DNA of 48,778 nt from Elusimicrobiota bacterium (GTDB lineage: Bacteria; Elusimicrobiota; Elusimicrobia; Elusimicrobiales; UBA9959). Below, in pieces: positions 33,146-41,685 of this stretch (position 1 is its first letter; each line of letters starts with the position of its first letter). The position numbers and the translations under genes are program-made. Location: contig JAUSCK010000145.1 of NCBI GenBank assembly GCA_030651035.1, positions 1-48,778 of the forward strand, in the 5' to 3' direction. The notes below the pieces were generated by a model. The model ran no database searches. It worked only from the letters and a program-made list of their open reading frames with translations, and had not been told where the DNA came from.

Positions 33146-34476
33146 ACTCCGGCCCCCTTGGTGCTGTATTTCTTGTGCTCCAGGGCCTCGAAGAAAGCGT
33201 CAAAACGGTTCCTCATCTGGGCGGGAGAATAATAGCGCGGGTCCTCAAGGTCGGACTCGACGTACAGGGTGGGAATGCCCTTGGAAGTGAAGAACTCCCG
33301 CATGTCACCGTGCCCGGCGGAGAAGAGCCGGCAGCTCTTGACCGAATGGATGATCAGGGCGTCGGCGTTCCATTCCTTGATGTAGCGCAGGATCTGGTCG
33401 TAGCGCTGTATATAATTGCGGTTGCAGACATTGTGGACCAGCATATGCCGGGCGATGGAGTTAAGCGGGTCCCTGGGATCGTGCCGGAAGCCGAACTCGA
33501 AAGTTCCGCCCACGCAGGAGTAGGTGGAGGCCACGCTGCAGGCGCCCCAGGTGTTGAAAAGGTCGCGGAAAGCCTTGAAATAGGGATAAGGCGGCGGCGC
33601 TTCCACCACTACGCGGAAGCGCTCTTTCGCCACGGCGCCCACGCCGAGCCGCACCTTCTCCTCCATCTCGCGCAAAGCTTCTTCGAAGAAGCGCACGCCC
33701 TCCGGCGTGCCGCGGCTTACATAGAGGGGACCCATCATCGTGGTGGCGTCGAAGAAAGCTTCGTAGGGCGAGGGATTATTCTTCGCCGTCATTTTTATCG
33801 CGGACCACAGCTCCTCGGAGCGCGCGCTCAGCTTGAGGATCTCCCTCAGCCGGTCGATGTCGAAACTGCGGCCGGAAACTTTCTCCAGCAGCCGGATAAG
33901 GTCCTTGAGCTGGTCCGCCACGTACTTGATCTGCCCGGCGTCAGGCTCCTCGCCCTGCAGGAAAGGTATGTCCAGCGTGAAGAGCGGCGCTTTGGTGAAA
34001 TGGGCCAGGTGCTCGAACCACTTTATATAAGTATTGCAGCCGACGAAATTATTCAGGATCAGGGAGGGCTTCGGGATGCGCGTCCCCTGGGCGGTCTCGG
34101 CCCCTTCAAGGTAGAAAGCCATATCAGCTTTCACATAGCCGCAATTGTCCGTGGAGTAGCCCATATCCTCGGCTTTCAGCAGGTATTCCAGCGCTTTCTT
34201 GCGGATGGCCAGCTGCAGGGCGTTTATTTCGGGATAGACCGGCAGCAGGTCGAAAGCCTGCAGCAGCTCCACGCAGTTGCCGGAGATCATCAGCGGCACC
34301 GCGCCGGTGGCGCCGGACCCGGGCAGCGGCACCGCGTTAGAGGCCTGCTGCCTCTGCCACACGCCGTGCAGTTCTTTGTACCAGCGGGTGATAATTTCTT
34401 TCTGCAGGGCGTGCATCCGGCCCTGGTAGTGCACGTGTCCGGCCGCTTTGGGGTTTTCCTTGGGGGTGTCAGTCAT
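33142..34476 (-). CDS. bzdO: benzoyl-CoA reductase, Azoarcus type, subunit BzdO
   Basis: 444 residues from the ATG at 34476 (overlap ATGACTGA with bzdN); the longer frame to 34509 adds residues inside bzd[49 protein letters not shown], and [12 protein letters not shown] are typical of the BcrB/BzdO/BadE chain. Probable cluster ligands are Cys112, Cys147 and Cys382 by comparison with the family. Together with BzdN it holds the substrate and reduces the aromatic ring of benzoyl-CoA by two electrons to cyclohexa-1,5-diene-1-carbonyl-CoA. Confidence 0.92.
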   Translation of the reverse strand: MTDTPKENPKAAGHVHYQGRMHALQKEIITRWYKELHGVWQRQQASNAVPLPGSGATGAVPLMISGNCVELLQAFDLLPVYPEINALQLAIRKKALEYLLKAEDMGYSTDNCGYVKADMAFYLEGAETAQGTRIPKPSLILNNFVGCNTYIKWFEHLAHFTKAPLFTLDIPFLQGEEPDAGQIKYVADQLKDLIRLLEKVSGRSFDIDRLREILKLSARSEELWSAIKMTAKNNPSPYEAFFDATTMMGPLYVSRGTPEGVRFFEEALREMEEKVRLGVGAVAKERFRVVVEAPPPYPYFKAFRDLFNTWGACSVASTYSCVGGTFEFGFRHDPRDPLNSIARHMLVHNVCNRNYIQRYDQILRYIKEWNADALIIHSVKSCRLFSAGHGDMREFFTSKGIPTLYVESDLEDPRYYSPAQMRNRFDAFFEALEHKKYSTKGAGV

Positions 34477-35635
34477 ATGCGAATAGCTGCGATTCCACGA
34501 AAGTTTCAAGCTCCATGCGGGCCTTATCGAAGGTCCACATTTTTTCCTCGAATTCTATCAGCAGGTGCGGTATGCCCTCGCGCTCGAGCACATCCTTGAA
34601 GAGGACATAGTCGAACAGGCCGGGCTCGCAGAATTTGGCGTAGATAAAAAGCACGGCCTGCGCTTTGTTGCTCCGCACCCGCTGCACCATAGCCTCCGTG
34701 CGGGGCACCCCCGGGTTATGCCTTACCGAGGAAGGGACCGGGCTCTTCATATAGGCTTCGGCCAGGGCGGAGAAGGGGTTTCCCTTAACGGGTACGTCCT
34801 GGTCGAACCACCGGCGGCCGATAAGGAGGTCGTCGTCCACAGCGAAGCAGCCGACCGCGTCAAGGAGCTCCAGCAGTTCGATGGGCGGCTGTTCGCAGAA
34901 GGAGCCCTCCACCAGCACCCTTATGCCGTCACGGGGCTTGTTGCTCCGCGCTTCGAAATCCGCCAGACAGTCCGCCAGCATCTTGTTGTGTTCTTCGACG
35001 GGGAGAATGCCTCCGGCGCGCGTCAGCAGGCTGAGCTCCGCGGTGAGCACGTCCTGCGGCCGCTCCGAACGCAATTTGTAGAGGCGGCGATGAAGGCCGC
35101 GGTTGATATTGTAGAGGCCTATGGACTTCCGGATGGCGTCCAGATCCGGCTTGCGCCCGCGCAGGGCGGCCAGCTTGGTATAGATCCTTTCGTACTCGCC
35201 TCCGAGGAACGCCGCTGCGGCGGCCCCGTCCGGTTTCTGGGGCAGGTGGAAGTACTCCATGAACAGTTTGTCCTTAAAATTGCGCTCGAATAGCCAGGCG
35301 AGGTTGCGCGCCGAGTCGCAGATATCGTGGAAGACCACGCCGTCAAGGACGTCCAGGTGGCCCTTCATGCCCAGTTCCATGGTGCTCTTTACTATGGAGC
35401 AGATGAAGGAGCCGAAGCGGGAGTCCGCGGCGGTGATCTCTATCTGGTTGCCGCCGCCGTGCACGGCCACGGGCAGGTAGCCCGCGGCGTGGTATAGCTC
35501 GAGGGGGCTGTAGACGGGGAAGTAGCCTATCGCCCCGTCGCCGGTTTTTTCCTTATGGCTGCGCACGCTGGCGTAGCTCATGTCCTCGGTAAGTTCCCTG
35601 CAACGCGCAAGGGCGGCCTCAAGCTTGCCGCTCAT
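34469..35635 (-). CDS. bzdN: benzoyl-CoA reductase, Azoarcus type, subunit BzdN
   Basis: 388 residues, BcrC/BzdN/BadD family. GYFPVYSPLELYHAAGYLPV at the N-terminus, SRFGSFICSIVKS, VFHDICDSARNLAW and FIYAKFCEPGLFDY give Cys79, Cys106 and Cys336 as probable cluster ligands. First gene of the 13.7-kb operon bzdNOPQ-hcr-thiolase-dehydrogenase-thiolase-gcdH; the gene order N-O-P-Q equals that of Azoarcus. A sigma70-type promoter (35710-35739) lies 75 bp upstream, overlapped by an inverted repeat that could be an operator. Confidence 0.92.
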   Translation of the reverse strand: MSGKLEAALARCRELTEDMSYASVRSHKEKTGDGAIGYFPVYSPLELYHAAGYLPVAVHGGGNQIEITAADSRFGSFICSIVKSTMELGMKGHLDVLDGVVFHDICDSARNLAWLFERNFKDKLFMEYFHLPQKPDGAAAAAFLGGEYERIYTKLAALRGRKPDLDAIRKSIGLYNINRGLHRRLYKLRSERPQDVLTAELSLLTRAGGILPVEEHNKMLADCLADFEARSNKPRDGIRVLVEGSFCEQPPIELLELLDAVGCFAVDDDLLIGRRWFDQDVPVKGNPFSALAEAYMKSPVPSSVRHNPGVPRTEAMVQRVRSNKAQAVLFIYAKFCEPGLFDYVLFKDVLEREGIPHLLIEFEEKMWTFDKARMELETFVESQLFAYD

Positions 35636-35697
35636 ACGTGGTTTCCTGCAACTGCTTTGGCTTCATGATTAAGCATATTTAAAGGATGTCGGATCCG

Positions 35698-35739
35698 GAC
35701 TGCTAAACTATGATAGAAATTCGCCTTCGTAGCAGTCAA
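35698..35739 (-). promoter_or_regulatory. bzdN promoter with flanking inverted repeat
   Basis: Minus strand -35 TTGACT (35739-35734), 18-bp spacer, -10 TATCAT (35715-35710); the bzdN ATG follows after a leader of about 68 bases with AGGAAA as ribosome binding site. Perfect 8-bp inverted arms gactgcta (35698-35705) and tagcagtc (35730-35737) enclose the core promoter, one overlapping the -35 and one at about +1, with 32 bp between equivalent positions (three helical turns). This is a good candidate for a repressor operator pair. No regulator gene is in the locus. Confidence 0.6.
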
Positions 35740-35748
35740 GTTTTGCGG

Positions 35749-36147
35749 TCAGGAGGCCAGCGGCGGCACCGGCGAGGGCCGACCTTTATTATCCACCGCG
35801 ACCATGGTTACATGACAAGTATTGGTGCACTGGCGCTTCCCGCTGCGCAGGTCCTCGGAGAAGACGTCCACAGCGATGGTCATTGAGGTGCGGCCTACGC
35901 GCTCAAGGCACGCTTTCACTATAAGGAGGTCTCCGACCCGCACCGGGACATGAAATTCCACGCGGTCCATGGCCACGGTCACGCAGGTCTGCCCGGAATG
36001 GCGCATGGCGCAGACCCCGGCGGCTTTGTCAGCCATCGCCAGGACTACGCCGCCGAAGGCCGTGCCTTTGTCGTTGGCGTGGGTGGGGAAGATCAGGTCG
36101 GCAAGCTGGGTTTTAGAAGCCGAGGCCGGCTTTGGTTTTAGTTTCAT
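35749..36147 (-). CDS. acyl-CoA thioesterase, hotdog fold (YciA/BACH type)
   Basis: 132 residues, a single hotdog domain. FPTHANDKGTAFGGVVLAM then ADKAA contains the N-x-x-G-x-x-FGG and catalytic Asp typical of YciA/ACOT7-type acyl-CoA hydrolases, and TVAMDRVEFHVPVRVGDLL follows. It hydrolyses acyl-CoA thioesters and may prevent CoA being trapped as aryl- or dicarboxylyl-CoA. It overlaps etfA by 4 bp, so it is the last gene of the upstream operon before the bzdN promoter. Confidence 0.88.
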   Translation of the reverse strand: MKLKPKPASASKTQLADLIFPTHANDKGTAFGGVVLAMADKAAGVCAMRHSGQTCVTVAMDRVEFHVPVRVGDLLIVKACLERVGRTSMTIAVDVFSEDLRSGKRQCTNTCHVTMVAVDNKGRPSPVPPLAS

Positions 36148-37064
36148 ATTTTTTTCAGCTGCGCGGTGAGCGCCGCCACGAAAGGCATCAGGTCGGTTAT
36201 CACCATCACGTCGGCGATCTCGGAGATGGGCGCTTCCTTGTCCTTATTTATGGCCACGATGAACTCGGAGTTGCGCATGCCGGAAAGGTGCTGGATGGCG
36301 CCCGAGATCCCGCAGGCCACATAAAGCTTCGGGGAAACCACCTGTCCCGTGGCGCCCACCTGCCGGGTGTGCTCCAGCCAGCCGGCGTCCACCACCGGCC
36401 GGCTTGCGCCCATTTCCCCCTTCAGGGCGGCGGCCAGTTCGGCGATGACCGGGATATTATCCTTCTTTCCCACCCCGCGGCCGGCGCTTACTATGACTTC
36501 CGCGCCCGACAGGTCGAGCCCGTGCTTTTCGGCCTCTTTAAAGCCGGCCAATTCAGGCCCGGAGCCCGTGCCGGTGGGGACAAGCTTTTCCACTTCCGGC
36601 GTGCCCCCGGCTTTCCCGGTGAAAGGGAAGGCGCCTTCCTGCAGGGTAAGCACCGCCCGCGGGGTGGCGGGGCGCACTAGCCGGCGCATCTTCCCGCTGC
36701 AGCAGCCCACTTCGAATTTCCCGTCGGAGAGCCCGGTGATCTCGGAGATCTGCGCCGCCTTAAGTTTTGCCGCCACGCGCGGGGCCAGGTCCCAGCCGTA
36801 AGGGGCATGCGTGAAAATTATATAGTCCGGGTTTTCTTTCTGAGCCGCCTGCAGGATGATATCAGCGTGCAGCTCCGGGCCGTACTCTTTGCACACCGCG
36901 ATGTCCCCGAGGTAAAGCTTGCCTTCAAAGGCGGGCAGGGCGGACTCTTCTCCGATAAGGACGCCGGCGCACTGCGCGCACAGCCCGGCGGCAAAGTCGA
37001 TAAGCTCCGAATTCCCTTCCGTAAGTTTTCCGCGGCGGTATTCAAAAACAAGCAGTGCTTTCAT
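36144..37064 (-). CDS. etfA: electron transfer flavoprotein alpha subunit
   Basis: 306 residues. The C-terminal FAD domain is complete: AEVIVSAGRGVGKKDN, RPVVDAGWLEHTRQVGATGQ, and PKLYVACGISGAIQHLSGM followed by IVAINKDKEAPISEIAD. The N-terminal domain IV-like part is standard (ADIILQAAQKENPDYIIFTH). With EtfB it takes electrons from glutaryl-CoA dehydrogenase. No ETF:quinone oxidoreductase or FixCX gene is in the window, so the final acceptor is unknown. The gene follows etfB by 21 bp and overlaps the thioesterase gene by 4 bp. Confidence 0.95.
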   Translation of the reverse strand: MKALLVFEYRRGKLTEGNSELIDFAAGLCAQCAGVLIGEESALPAFEGKLYLGDIAVCKEYGPELHADIILQAAQKENPDYIIFTHAPYGWDLAPRVAAKLKAAQISEITGLSDGKFEVGCCSGKMRRLVRPATPRAVLTLQEGAFPFTGKAGGTPEVEKLVPTGTGSGPELAGFKEAEKHGLDLSGAEVIVSAGRGVGKKDNIPVIAELAAALKGEMGASRPVVDAGWLEHTRQVGATGQVVSPKLYVACGISGAIQHLSGMRNSEFIVAINKDKEAPISEIADVMVITDLMPFVAALTAQLKKI

Positions 37065-37085
37065 TACAGGTCTTCCCTCCAGGCG

Positions 37086-37868
37086 CTAACCTCTGAGGAC
37101 GGTGGTTCGTTCTTTGAGAATCTCTATCACTTTCCCGGCCAGCCCGGCGGCTTCTCCCTCAAGAACGAGGCCGCCTCCCTTCCTGACCGGCGCATAGAAC
37201 TTTTCCGTTATCAGCCTGGGGCTTTCAACTCCCAGCTCGGCCGACTTTAGTACGGCTATCGGTTTTTTCCTGGCCTTCATGATATTGGGCAGAGTCGGGT
37301 AGCGCGGGGTGTTAAGCCCCAGCTCGCAGGTGATGACCGCGGGCGGCTTCAATTTAACCACGCTCCTCGCGCCGCCTTCCAGTTCGCGCTCGGCCGTTAT
37401 CACGCCGCCCTCAAGCCCGAAGGCTATCACCGTGGTAGCGCAGGCGTAACCCAGGGCTTCGGCGAGGGTCGGGCCAACCTGGGCGGAGCCGCGGTCCTGC
37501 GACTGCATGCCGGTAAAAATGATATCGAAATTCTCTTTTTCCGCGTAGGCCGCAATGAGCGAGGCTATCTGCCACGGGTCTTTCGTGGAACTTTCGTCAT
37601 CCTCTATGTGCACGCCGCGGTCGCAGCCCATGGCCAGGGCTTTTTTTAGCATCTCCAGCACCCGGGGCGGGCCGACTGAAAGTACTGTCAGCTCGGTCGG
37701 TTCCGCGCCCCGCTGCTCCTTGAGCTTTACGGCTTCCTCCACCGCGTACTCGTCGTACTCGTTGATTTGGAACGGCAGATCGGTCTCATCGAGCCAGAGA
37801 TTCGCGGTGTCGGGCCCCAGCTTCGAAGCCAGGTCAGGGATCTGCTTCGCGCATACCAATATTTTCAT
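37086..37868 (-). CDS. etfB: electron transfer flavoprotein beta subunit
   Basis: 260 residues. Family features: MKILVCAKQIPD, NEYDEYAVEEAVKLKE, VLSVGPPRVLEMLKKALAMG followed by DRGVHI, GMQSQDRGSAQVGPTLAEAL and GLNTPRYPTLPNIMKARKK. It binds AMP or, in bifurcating forms, a second FAD; I cannot decide between these by eye. Upstream of etfA in the usual beta-alpha order, 15 bp after the had gene. Confidence 0.95.
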   Translation of the reverse strand: MKILVCAKQIPDLASKLGPDTANLWLDETDLPFQINEYDEYAVEEAVKLKEQRGAEPTELTVLSVGPPRVLEMLKKALAMGCDRGVHIEDDESSTKDPWQIASLIAAYAEKENFDIIFTGMQSQDRGSAQVGPTLAEALGYACATTVIAFGLEGGVITAERELEGGARSVVKLKPPAVITCELGLNTPRYPTLPNIMKARKKPIAVLKSAELGVESPRLITEKFYAPVRKGGGLVLEGEAAGLAGKVIEILKERTTVLRG

Positions 37869-37883
37869 AGAGGCCCTGTACTC

Positions 37884-38912
37884 TTAGAGCAGTATGATGG
37901 ACCGCAGGAGAGTCTGGTCGTGACTTCTTAGAAGGTCGAAGGCGCTGTTTATATCGCTGAGCGGGAACCTGTGGGTTACGAGCTCCTTGAGCTTTATCTT
38001 TCCGAGCCTTACCATCTCTATTACCTTGGGGAAATCTACAGGCCTGCAGCCCAGGGAGCCGGTAATCTCCATTTCCCTGAACATTATCCTGGCGGGGCTT
38101 ATGGTAAGCGGGTCGGAGCTGTAGCCGAGGACGACCATCTTGCCGCCTGACCTGATAGAGCTGAAAGCTGTCTCCAGGGTCTGGGTCAGACCGATGGCTT
38201 CCAGGGCGATATCAGCCCCCCCGCCTGTCATCTTCCTGATCTTCTTGGCGGTGTCCTCGCCTTTTACGGCCAGCACCGTTTCTGACGCGCCCAGGCTCCG
38301 CGCCAGGTTCAGCTTTCCCTCGACAGCGTCGACCGCTATAACTTTGGCGCCCATGGCGGCGGCCACCTGCACCACGTTCATCCCGACTCCGCCGCAGCCG
38401 AAGACCGCGATAACGTCTCCCGGCTTCAGGTTGGCCCTGTTCTTGAGGGCGTGGAAAGGGGTGGCGAGGGCGTCGGTTATGATCGCGGCTTCCTCTAAAG
38501 GAATTTCGTCGGGAAGCGGGATCACGTCCTTTTCGCTGACCGTCAGGTATTCTGCGAAAGCGCCGTTAATATGGTTGCCCAGCATGATCATGTTCTCGCA
38601 GATATTCTCTTTGCCGGTGCGGCACAGGAAGCACTCCCCGCAGGAAAACACCGGGGGAATTATAACCCTGTCGCCCTTCTTTAATTTCCTGGCGTCAGGC
38701 CCGACTTCCTCCACCACTCCGGAGGGCTCGTGGCCCAGTATGAGCGGCGGCTTTTTGAAAGTGGGCACGCCGTGGTCGAGATAGTGCAGGTCGGTGTGGC
38801 AAACACCGCAGGCCCGTATCTTTATCAGGACCTCGCGCCCCGTGGGGCGGGTGACGGGAATCTCTTCTATTTTAAGCGGGCTGCCTTTTTCGTAAAAAAT
38901 TGCGGCTTTCAT
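37884..38912 (-). CDS. had: 6-hydroxycyclohex-1-ene-1-carbonyl-CoA dehydrogenase
   Basis: 342 residues from the ATG at 38912, which has AAGGAG and overlaps the dch stop (ATGA). Zinc alcohol dehydrogenase: catalytic zinc region Cys35/Cys38 (CGVCHTD) and His61-Glu62 (GHEPSG), structural zinc Cys91, 94, 97, 105, and NAD site [13 protein letters not shown]. Its place between the dienoyl-CoA hydratase gene and etfB, with Oah nearby, is the basis for assigning it to the oxidation of 6-hydroxycyclohexenoyl-CoA to the 6-oxo compound (Had/BzdX). General alcohol dehydrogenase is the fall-back. Confidence 0.82.
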   Translation of the reverse strand: MKAAIFYEKGSPLKIEEIPVTRPTGREVLIKIRACGVCHTDLHYLDHGVPTFKKPPLILGHEPSGVVEEVGPDARKLKKGDRVIIPPVFSCGECFLCRTGKENICENMIMLGNHINGAFAEYLTVSEKDVIPLPDEIPLEEAAIITDALATPFHALKNRANLKPGDVIAVFGCGGVGMNVVQVAAAMGAKVIAVDAVEGKLNLARSLGASETVLAVKGEDTAKKIRKMTGGGADIALEAIGLTQTLETAFSSIRSGGKMVVLGYSSDPLTISPARIMFREMEITGSLGCRPVDFPKVIEMVRLGKIKLKELVTHRFPLSDINSAFDLLRSHDQTLLRSIILL

Positions 38913-39679
38913 GATATTTTTTCTCCTTTTGCCTGCTGCCATACCGGCTTTCTCTTTTCCAGGAAAGCCGCAAGCCCTTCGTTCCCGTCTTCAGTCTTCG
39001 CCAGGACGTCGAGATAGATGTCCTCGGCCTCCTTAAGCTTTGCCGGGAAATCCGCCAAGTGCAGTTTCTTGAACCCCTTCTTGGTGAGATGGAAAGAGGA
39101 ATCGCTCAGGTCGGCGAACCGGAGCAGGTGTTTTTTTGCCTCTTCTTCGAAATTCGCGGCGTCGAGCAGCTTGTTGACCAGCCCCAGTCTGTAGGCCTCG
39201 GCGGCGCTCATTGTTTCGCCGGAGAGGATGAAATCCAGCGCCGCTTTCGGCGGGAAGAAGGCGGGGAAGGCCGCCAGCGCCACCGGCGGAAAAAGCCCCA
39301 GCTTTATCTCCGGCTGGCCGAACTTGGCCTTTTCGCTGGCCAGGACCACGTCGCAGAAAAGCGCCAGTTCGCAGCCGCCGCCCAGGGCCGCCCCGTTGAC
39401 GCAGGCCACTGTTATCCCGTCAAAAGAATGCAGGAGAAGAAAGACCTCGCCGAAGGTCCTGATCATCTCGCTAACCTGCGCCGGGAGGTGCTCTTTTATA
39501 TCCGCCCCGGCGCTGAAAGCTTTTTCGCCGGACCTGAAAACAAGTATCCTGTAAGACCCGCTTAAGAGCTCGCGCAGGGCCGCCTGGATTTCTTTAAGCA
39601 TGGCAATATTCAGAATGTTGTAGGGAGGATTGTTCAGCGTTATTGCGAATACCGGGCCTTCCTTTTCTATTTTGATCAT
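38909..39679 (-). CDS. dch: cyclohexa-1,5-diene-1-carbonyl-CoA hydratase
   Basis: 256 residues, crotonase fold. Oxyanion-hole stretch [12 protein letters not shown] and active-site glutamates Glu104 (GGGCELAL) and Glu124 ([13 protein letters not shown]). The GLFPPVAL region recalls Dch/BzdW/BadK sequences (GVF-P) rather than the GxIPG of standard crotonases. It adds water to the diene formed by benzoyl-CoA reductase, giving 6-hydroxycyclohex-1-ene-1-carbonyl-CoA. Overlaps the SDR gene upstream and had downstream by 4 bp each. Confidence 0.83.
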   Translation of the reverse strand: MIKIEKEGPVFAITLNNPPYNILNIAMLKEIQAALRELLSGSYRILVFRSGEKAFSAGADIKEHLPAQVSEMIRTFGEVFLLLHSFDGITVACVNGAALGGGCELALFCDVVLASEKAKFGQPEIKLGLFPPVALAAFPAFFPPKAALDFILSGETMSAAEAYRLGLVNKLLDAANFEEEAKKHLLRFADLSDSSFHLTKKGFKKLHLADFPAKLKEAEDIYLDVLAKTEDGNEGLAAFLEKRKPVWQQAKGEKIS

Positions 39680-40419
39680 ATGTACTGGCCTCCGTCCACC
39701 TGGATCACCGTCCCGGTGATGTGGTCCGCTTTTTCTGACGCCAGGAAAGCGGTCAGGTGGGCCACGTCTTCCGGCCGGCCCAGTTTTCCCAGGGCGCTTT
39801 CCTTTATCGCCGCCTCCACCGCTTCCGGTGGGAGGGTCTTTGTCATTTCGGTCTCTATCATTCCCGGGGCCACGCAGTTCACGGTGACCTGGTAGCGGCC
39901 AAGCTCCTTGGCCACGGATTTCGTAAGCCCTATCACGCCCGCTTTCGCGGCGCAGTAATTAGACTGGCCGAACTTCCCCCTCAGGCCGTTGATCGAGGCG
40001 ATATTGATTATTTTCCCGCTGCGCTGCTCTTTGAAAAGAGGGGCTGCCGCGCGTATGTGGTTGAAATAGCCCTTCAGGTTAACGCCTATCACTTCGTCCC
40101 ACTGCTCCGGAGACATCTTCCAGATGACCGCGTCCCGCGTTATGCCGGCATTGTTGACAAGGATGTCAAGGCTGCCGAATTCTTTTATGACGCCGCTTAC
40201 CACTTCCCCGACCTGGGCATAGTCAGCCGCGTCCACCGGGAAGGACAGCGCTTTCCTGCCCAGCTTCCGGACTTCTTCGGCTACTGTTTCGCCCTCCGCA
40301 GGCTCGCCCTTGTAATCAAAAGCCACGTCAGCGCCCAGCCTGGCAAGCTCGCGTACGATGGCTTTGCCTATGCCCCGGCTTCCGCCGGTGACCAGCGCTT
40401 TTTTCCCCGTAAGTTCCAT
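39676..40419 (-). CDS. SDR-family 3-oxoacyl reductase / 3-hydroxyacyl-CoA dehydrogenase
   Basis: 247 residues, classical SDR. Cofactor motif TGGSRGIG (11-18), NNAG (89-92), catalytic Ser142, Tyr155 and Lys159 (YCAAKAG). The sequence is of the FabG/PhbB type. In this operon it might oxidise 3-hydroxypimelyl-CoA or 3-hydroxybutyryl-CoA, but fatty acid synthesis-type reduction cannot be excluded. Its start lies just after a dispersed repeat that fills the gap to oah, and it overlaps dch by 4 bp. Confidence 0.88.
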   Translation of the reverse strand: MELTGKKALVTGGSRGIGKAIVRELARLGADVAFDYKGEPAEGETVAEEVRKLGRKALSFPVDAADYAQVGEVVSGVIKEFGSLDILVNNAGITRDAVIWKMSPEQWDEVIGVNLKGYFNHIRAAAPLFKEQRSGKIINIASINGLRGKFGQSNYCAAKAGVIGLTKSVAKELGRYQVTVNCVAPGMIETEMTKTLPPEAVEAAIKESALGKLGRPEDVAHLTAFLASEKADHITGTVIQVDGGQYI

Positions 40420-40430
40420 AGTGTAAGTTG

Positions 40431-40513
40431 TAAGGATTAAGTGGTAAGGATTAAGTAAAGCATAATTCCTAATCCCTAATCCTTAGTACTTAATCCTTAA
40501 TCCTTAATCCTTG
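40431..40513. repeat. inverted repeat of 7-bp aatcctt/aaggatt units between oah and the SDR gene
   Basis: 40431-40456 holds two aaggatt units on the plus strand; 40464-40513 holds five near-copies of the reverse unit (aatcctt). They can fold into a long imperfect hairpin. The array fills nearly all of the 77-bp gap and runs into the oah gene, coding its last residues (ARIKD) and stop. Confidence 0.8.
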
Positions 40514-41642
40514 CCTCCATCGGCTTGGGCAGCACCGCTTCCATGAAAGCTTCATCTACGGGTCTCCCCTTGGCTATCAGCTGTCTGTATTCGACAAAAT
40601 CGATAACGTCCTTGCCTGTCGCCTTCTTCGAATTAAAAGCGTTGAAGCCCATATAGGCCTCGGTGTTCATATTCGCGGCCAGCCAGTGGCGGTTATAGCT
40701 TTTGGCCTGGTCCCAGAAATATTTCTTCTTCGCCCGCATGCTGTCCAGCGTCTTCGCCAGGCAGCCCGGGAAGAGGTTGGTCAGTTTCCAGATAGTGTTA
40801 TTTACGGCTTTGTCGAGCAGGGTGAAATCTATCTGCGCGGTCTTTAGGAACTCCCGCGCCGCCTTCCCCGCCTCCCCCGCGACAAACTCGCCGTAAACTA
40901 TTTCTCCGTCGTCAACGTATTTATCCGTGATGACTCCGGGATTGCGGATGAATTTCCCGTCTTTTTTTATGACCTGCGCCACCTGGCCGATCATTCCCAT
41001 CTTCTTTACCTTGTAAGCGCTCAAAAGCTCGCAGGAGATGCAGTTCCAGATGGCGTCCTCTATGCTCAGGTACCAGGGCAGGAAATCGGTGGAGCCGCCG
41101 TCGGGGGCAGAGCCGTGCCTGGGCCCCGCCTGGCCGAAAATAGCCGTATCGGCGGCGATGGTGATGTCGCAGGCCATACCTATCTCTTGGCCGCCGGCAA
41201 TCCTCATTCCGTTCACGCGGCAGATGGTCGGTTTCTTGCAGTGGAGGATGGAATCCACCATCCCGTTGAAAAGGTCCATGTATTCGCCGTATTCGTTCGG
41301 CTTGCCGGAGTAGTACTGCGCGTACTCTTTGGTGTTTCCCCCGGTGCAGAAGGCCCTGTCCCCGGCGGCGGTGAAAACTACCGCCACCACGGTCCTGTCG
41401 AGCGAGGCGTTATGGAAGCCGGAAATAACGCCTTTCACCATACCGGTGGTATAGGAGTTGAGTTGCGCGGGGTTGTTAAGGGTGATCCAGGCGGAGTACA
41501 GGCCTTCTACTTTCTTGCCCGAAACGTCGAGGATGGGCCTCTTCTCGTACATGGTGCAGGGCGCCTCGGTGCCCCAATGCTCTTTGCCCCAAAGTGAATG
41601 GTCTTTAAGTTCATCATCTTTTATCAGCCAGGATAAGCTCAT
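40497..41642 (-). CDS. oah: 6-oxocyclohex-1-ene-1-carbonyl-CoA hydrolase
   Basis: 381 residues, crotonase superfamily. Distinctive Oah/BamA blocks are all present: SLWGKEHWGTEAPCTMYEKR at the N-terminus, NGMRIAGGQEIGMACDI (about 144-160), and RHGSAPDGGSTDFLPWYL (about 175-192), the region used as a marker of anaerobic aromatic degraders. It adds two waters and opens the ring, giving 3-hydroxypimelyl-CoA. This is the most diagnostic gene of the locus. The last five codons derive from a repeat, so the natural C-terminus is slightly altered without loss of the core. Confidence 0.94.
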   Translation of the reverse strand: MSLSWLIKDDELKDHSLWGKEHWGTEAPCTMYEKRPILDVSGKKVEGLYSAWITLNNPAQLNSYTTGMVKGVISGFHNASLDRTVVAVVFTAAGDRAFCTGGNTKEYAQYYSGKPNEYGEYMDLFNGMVDSILHCKKPTICRVNGMRIAGGQEIGMACDITIAADTAIFGQAGPRHGSAPDGGSTDFLPWYLSIEDAIWNCISCELLSAYKVKKMGMIGQVAQVIKKDGKFIRNPGVITDKYVDDGEIVYGEFVAGEAGKAAREFLKTAQIDFTLLDKAVNNTIWKLTNLFPGCLAKTLDSMRAKKKYFWDQAKSYNRHWLAANMNTEAYMGFNAFNSKKATGKDVIDFVEYRQLIAKGRPVDEAFMEAVLPKPMEARIKD

Positions 41643-41685
41643 GTTTTAGCTCCTTTGACCGCGATTGTCTAATTACAGCTTCTCT

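Noticed and set aside
31536-35635. Reading the four-gene set as a 2-hydroxyacyl-CoA dehydratase instead of benzoyl-CoA reductase
   Set aside because: Two different ATPase chains, the BzdN/BzdO-specific blocks and the adjacent dch, had and oah genes favour benzoyl-CoA reductase; dehydratases have one homodimeric activator.
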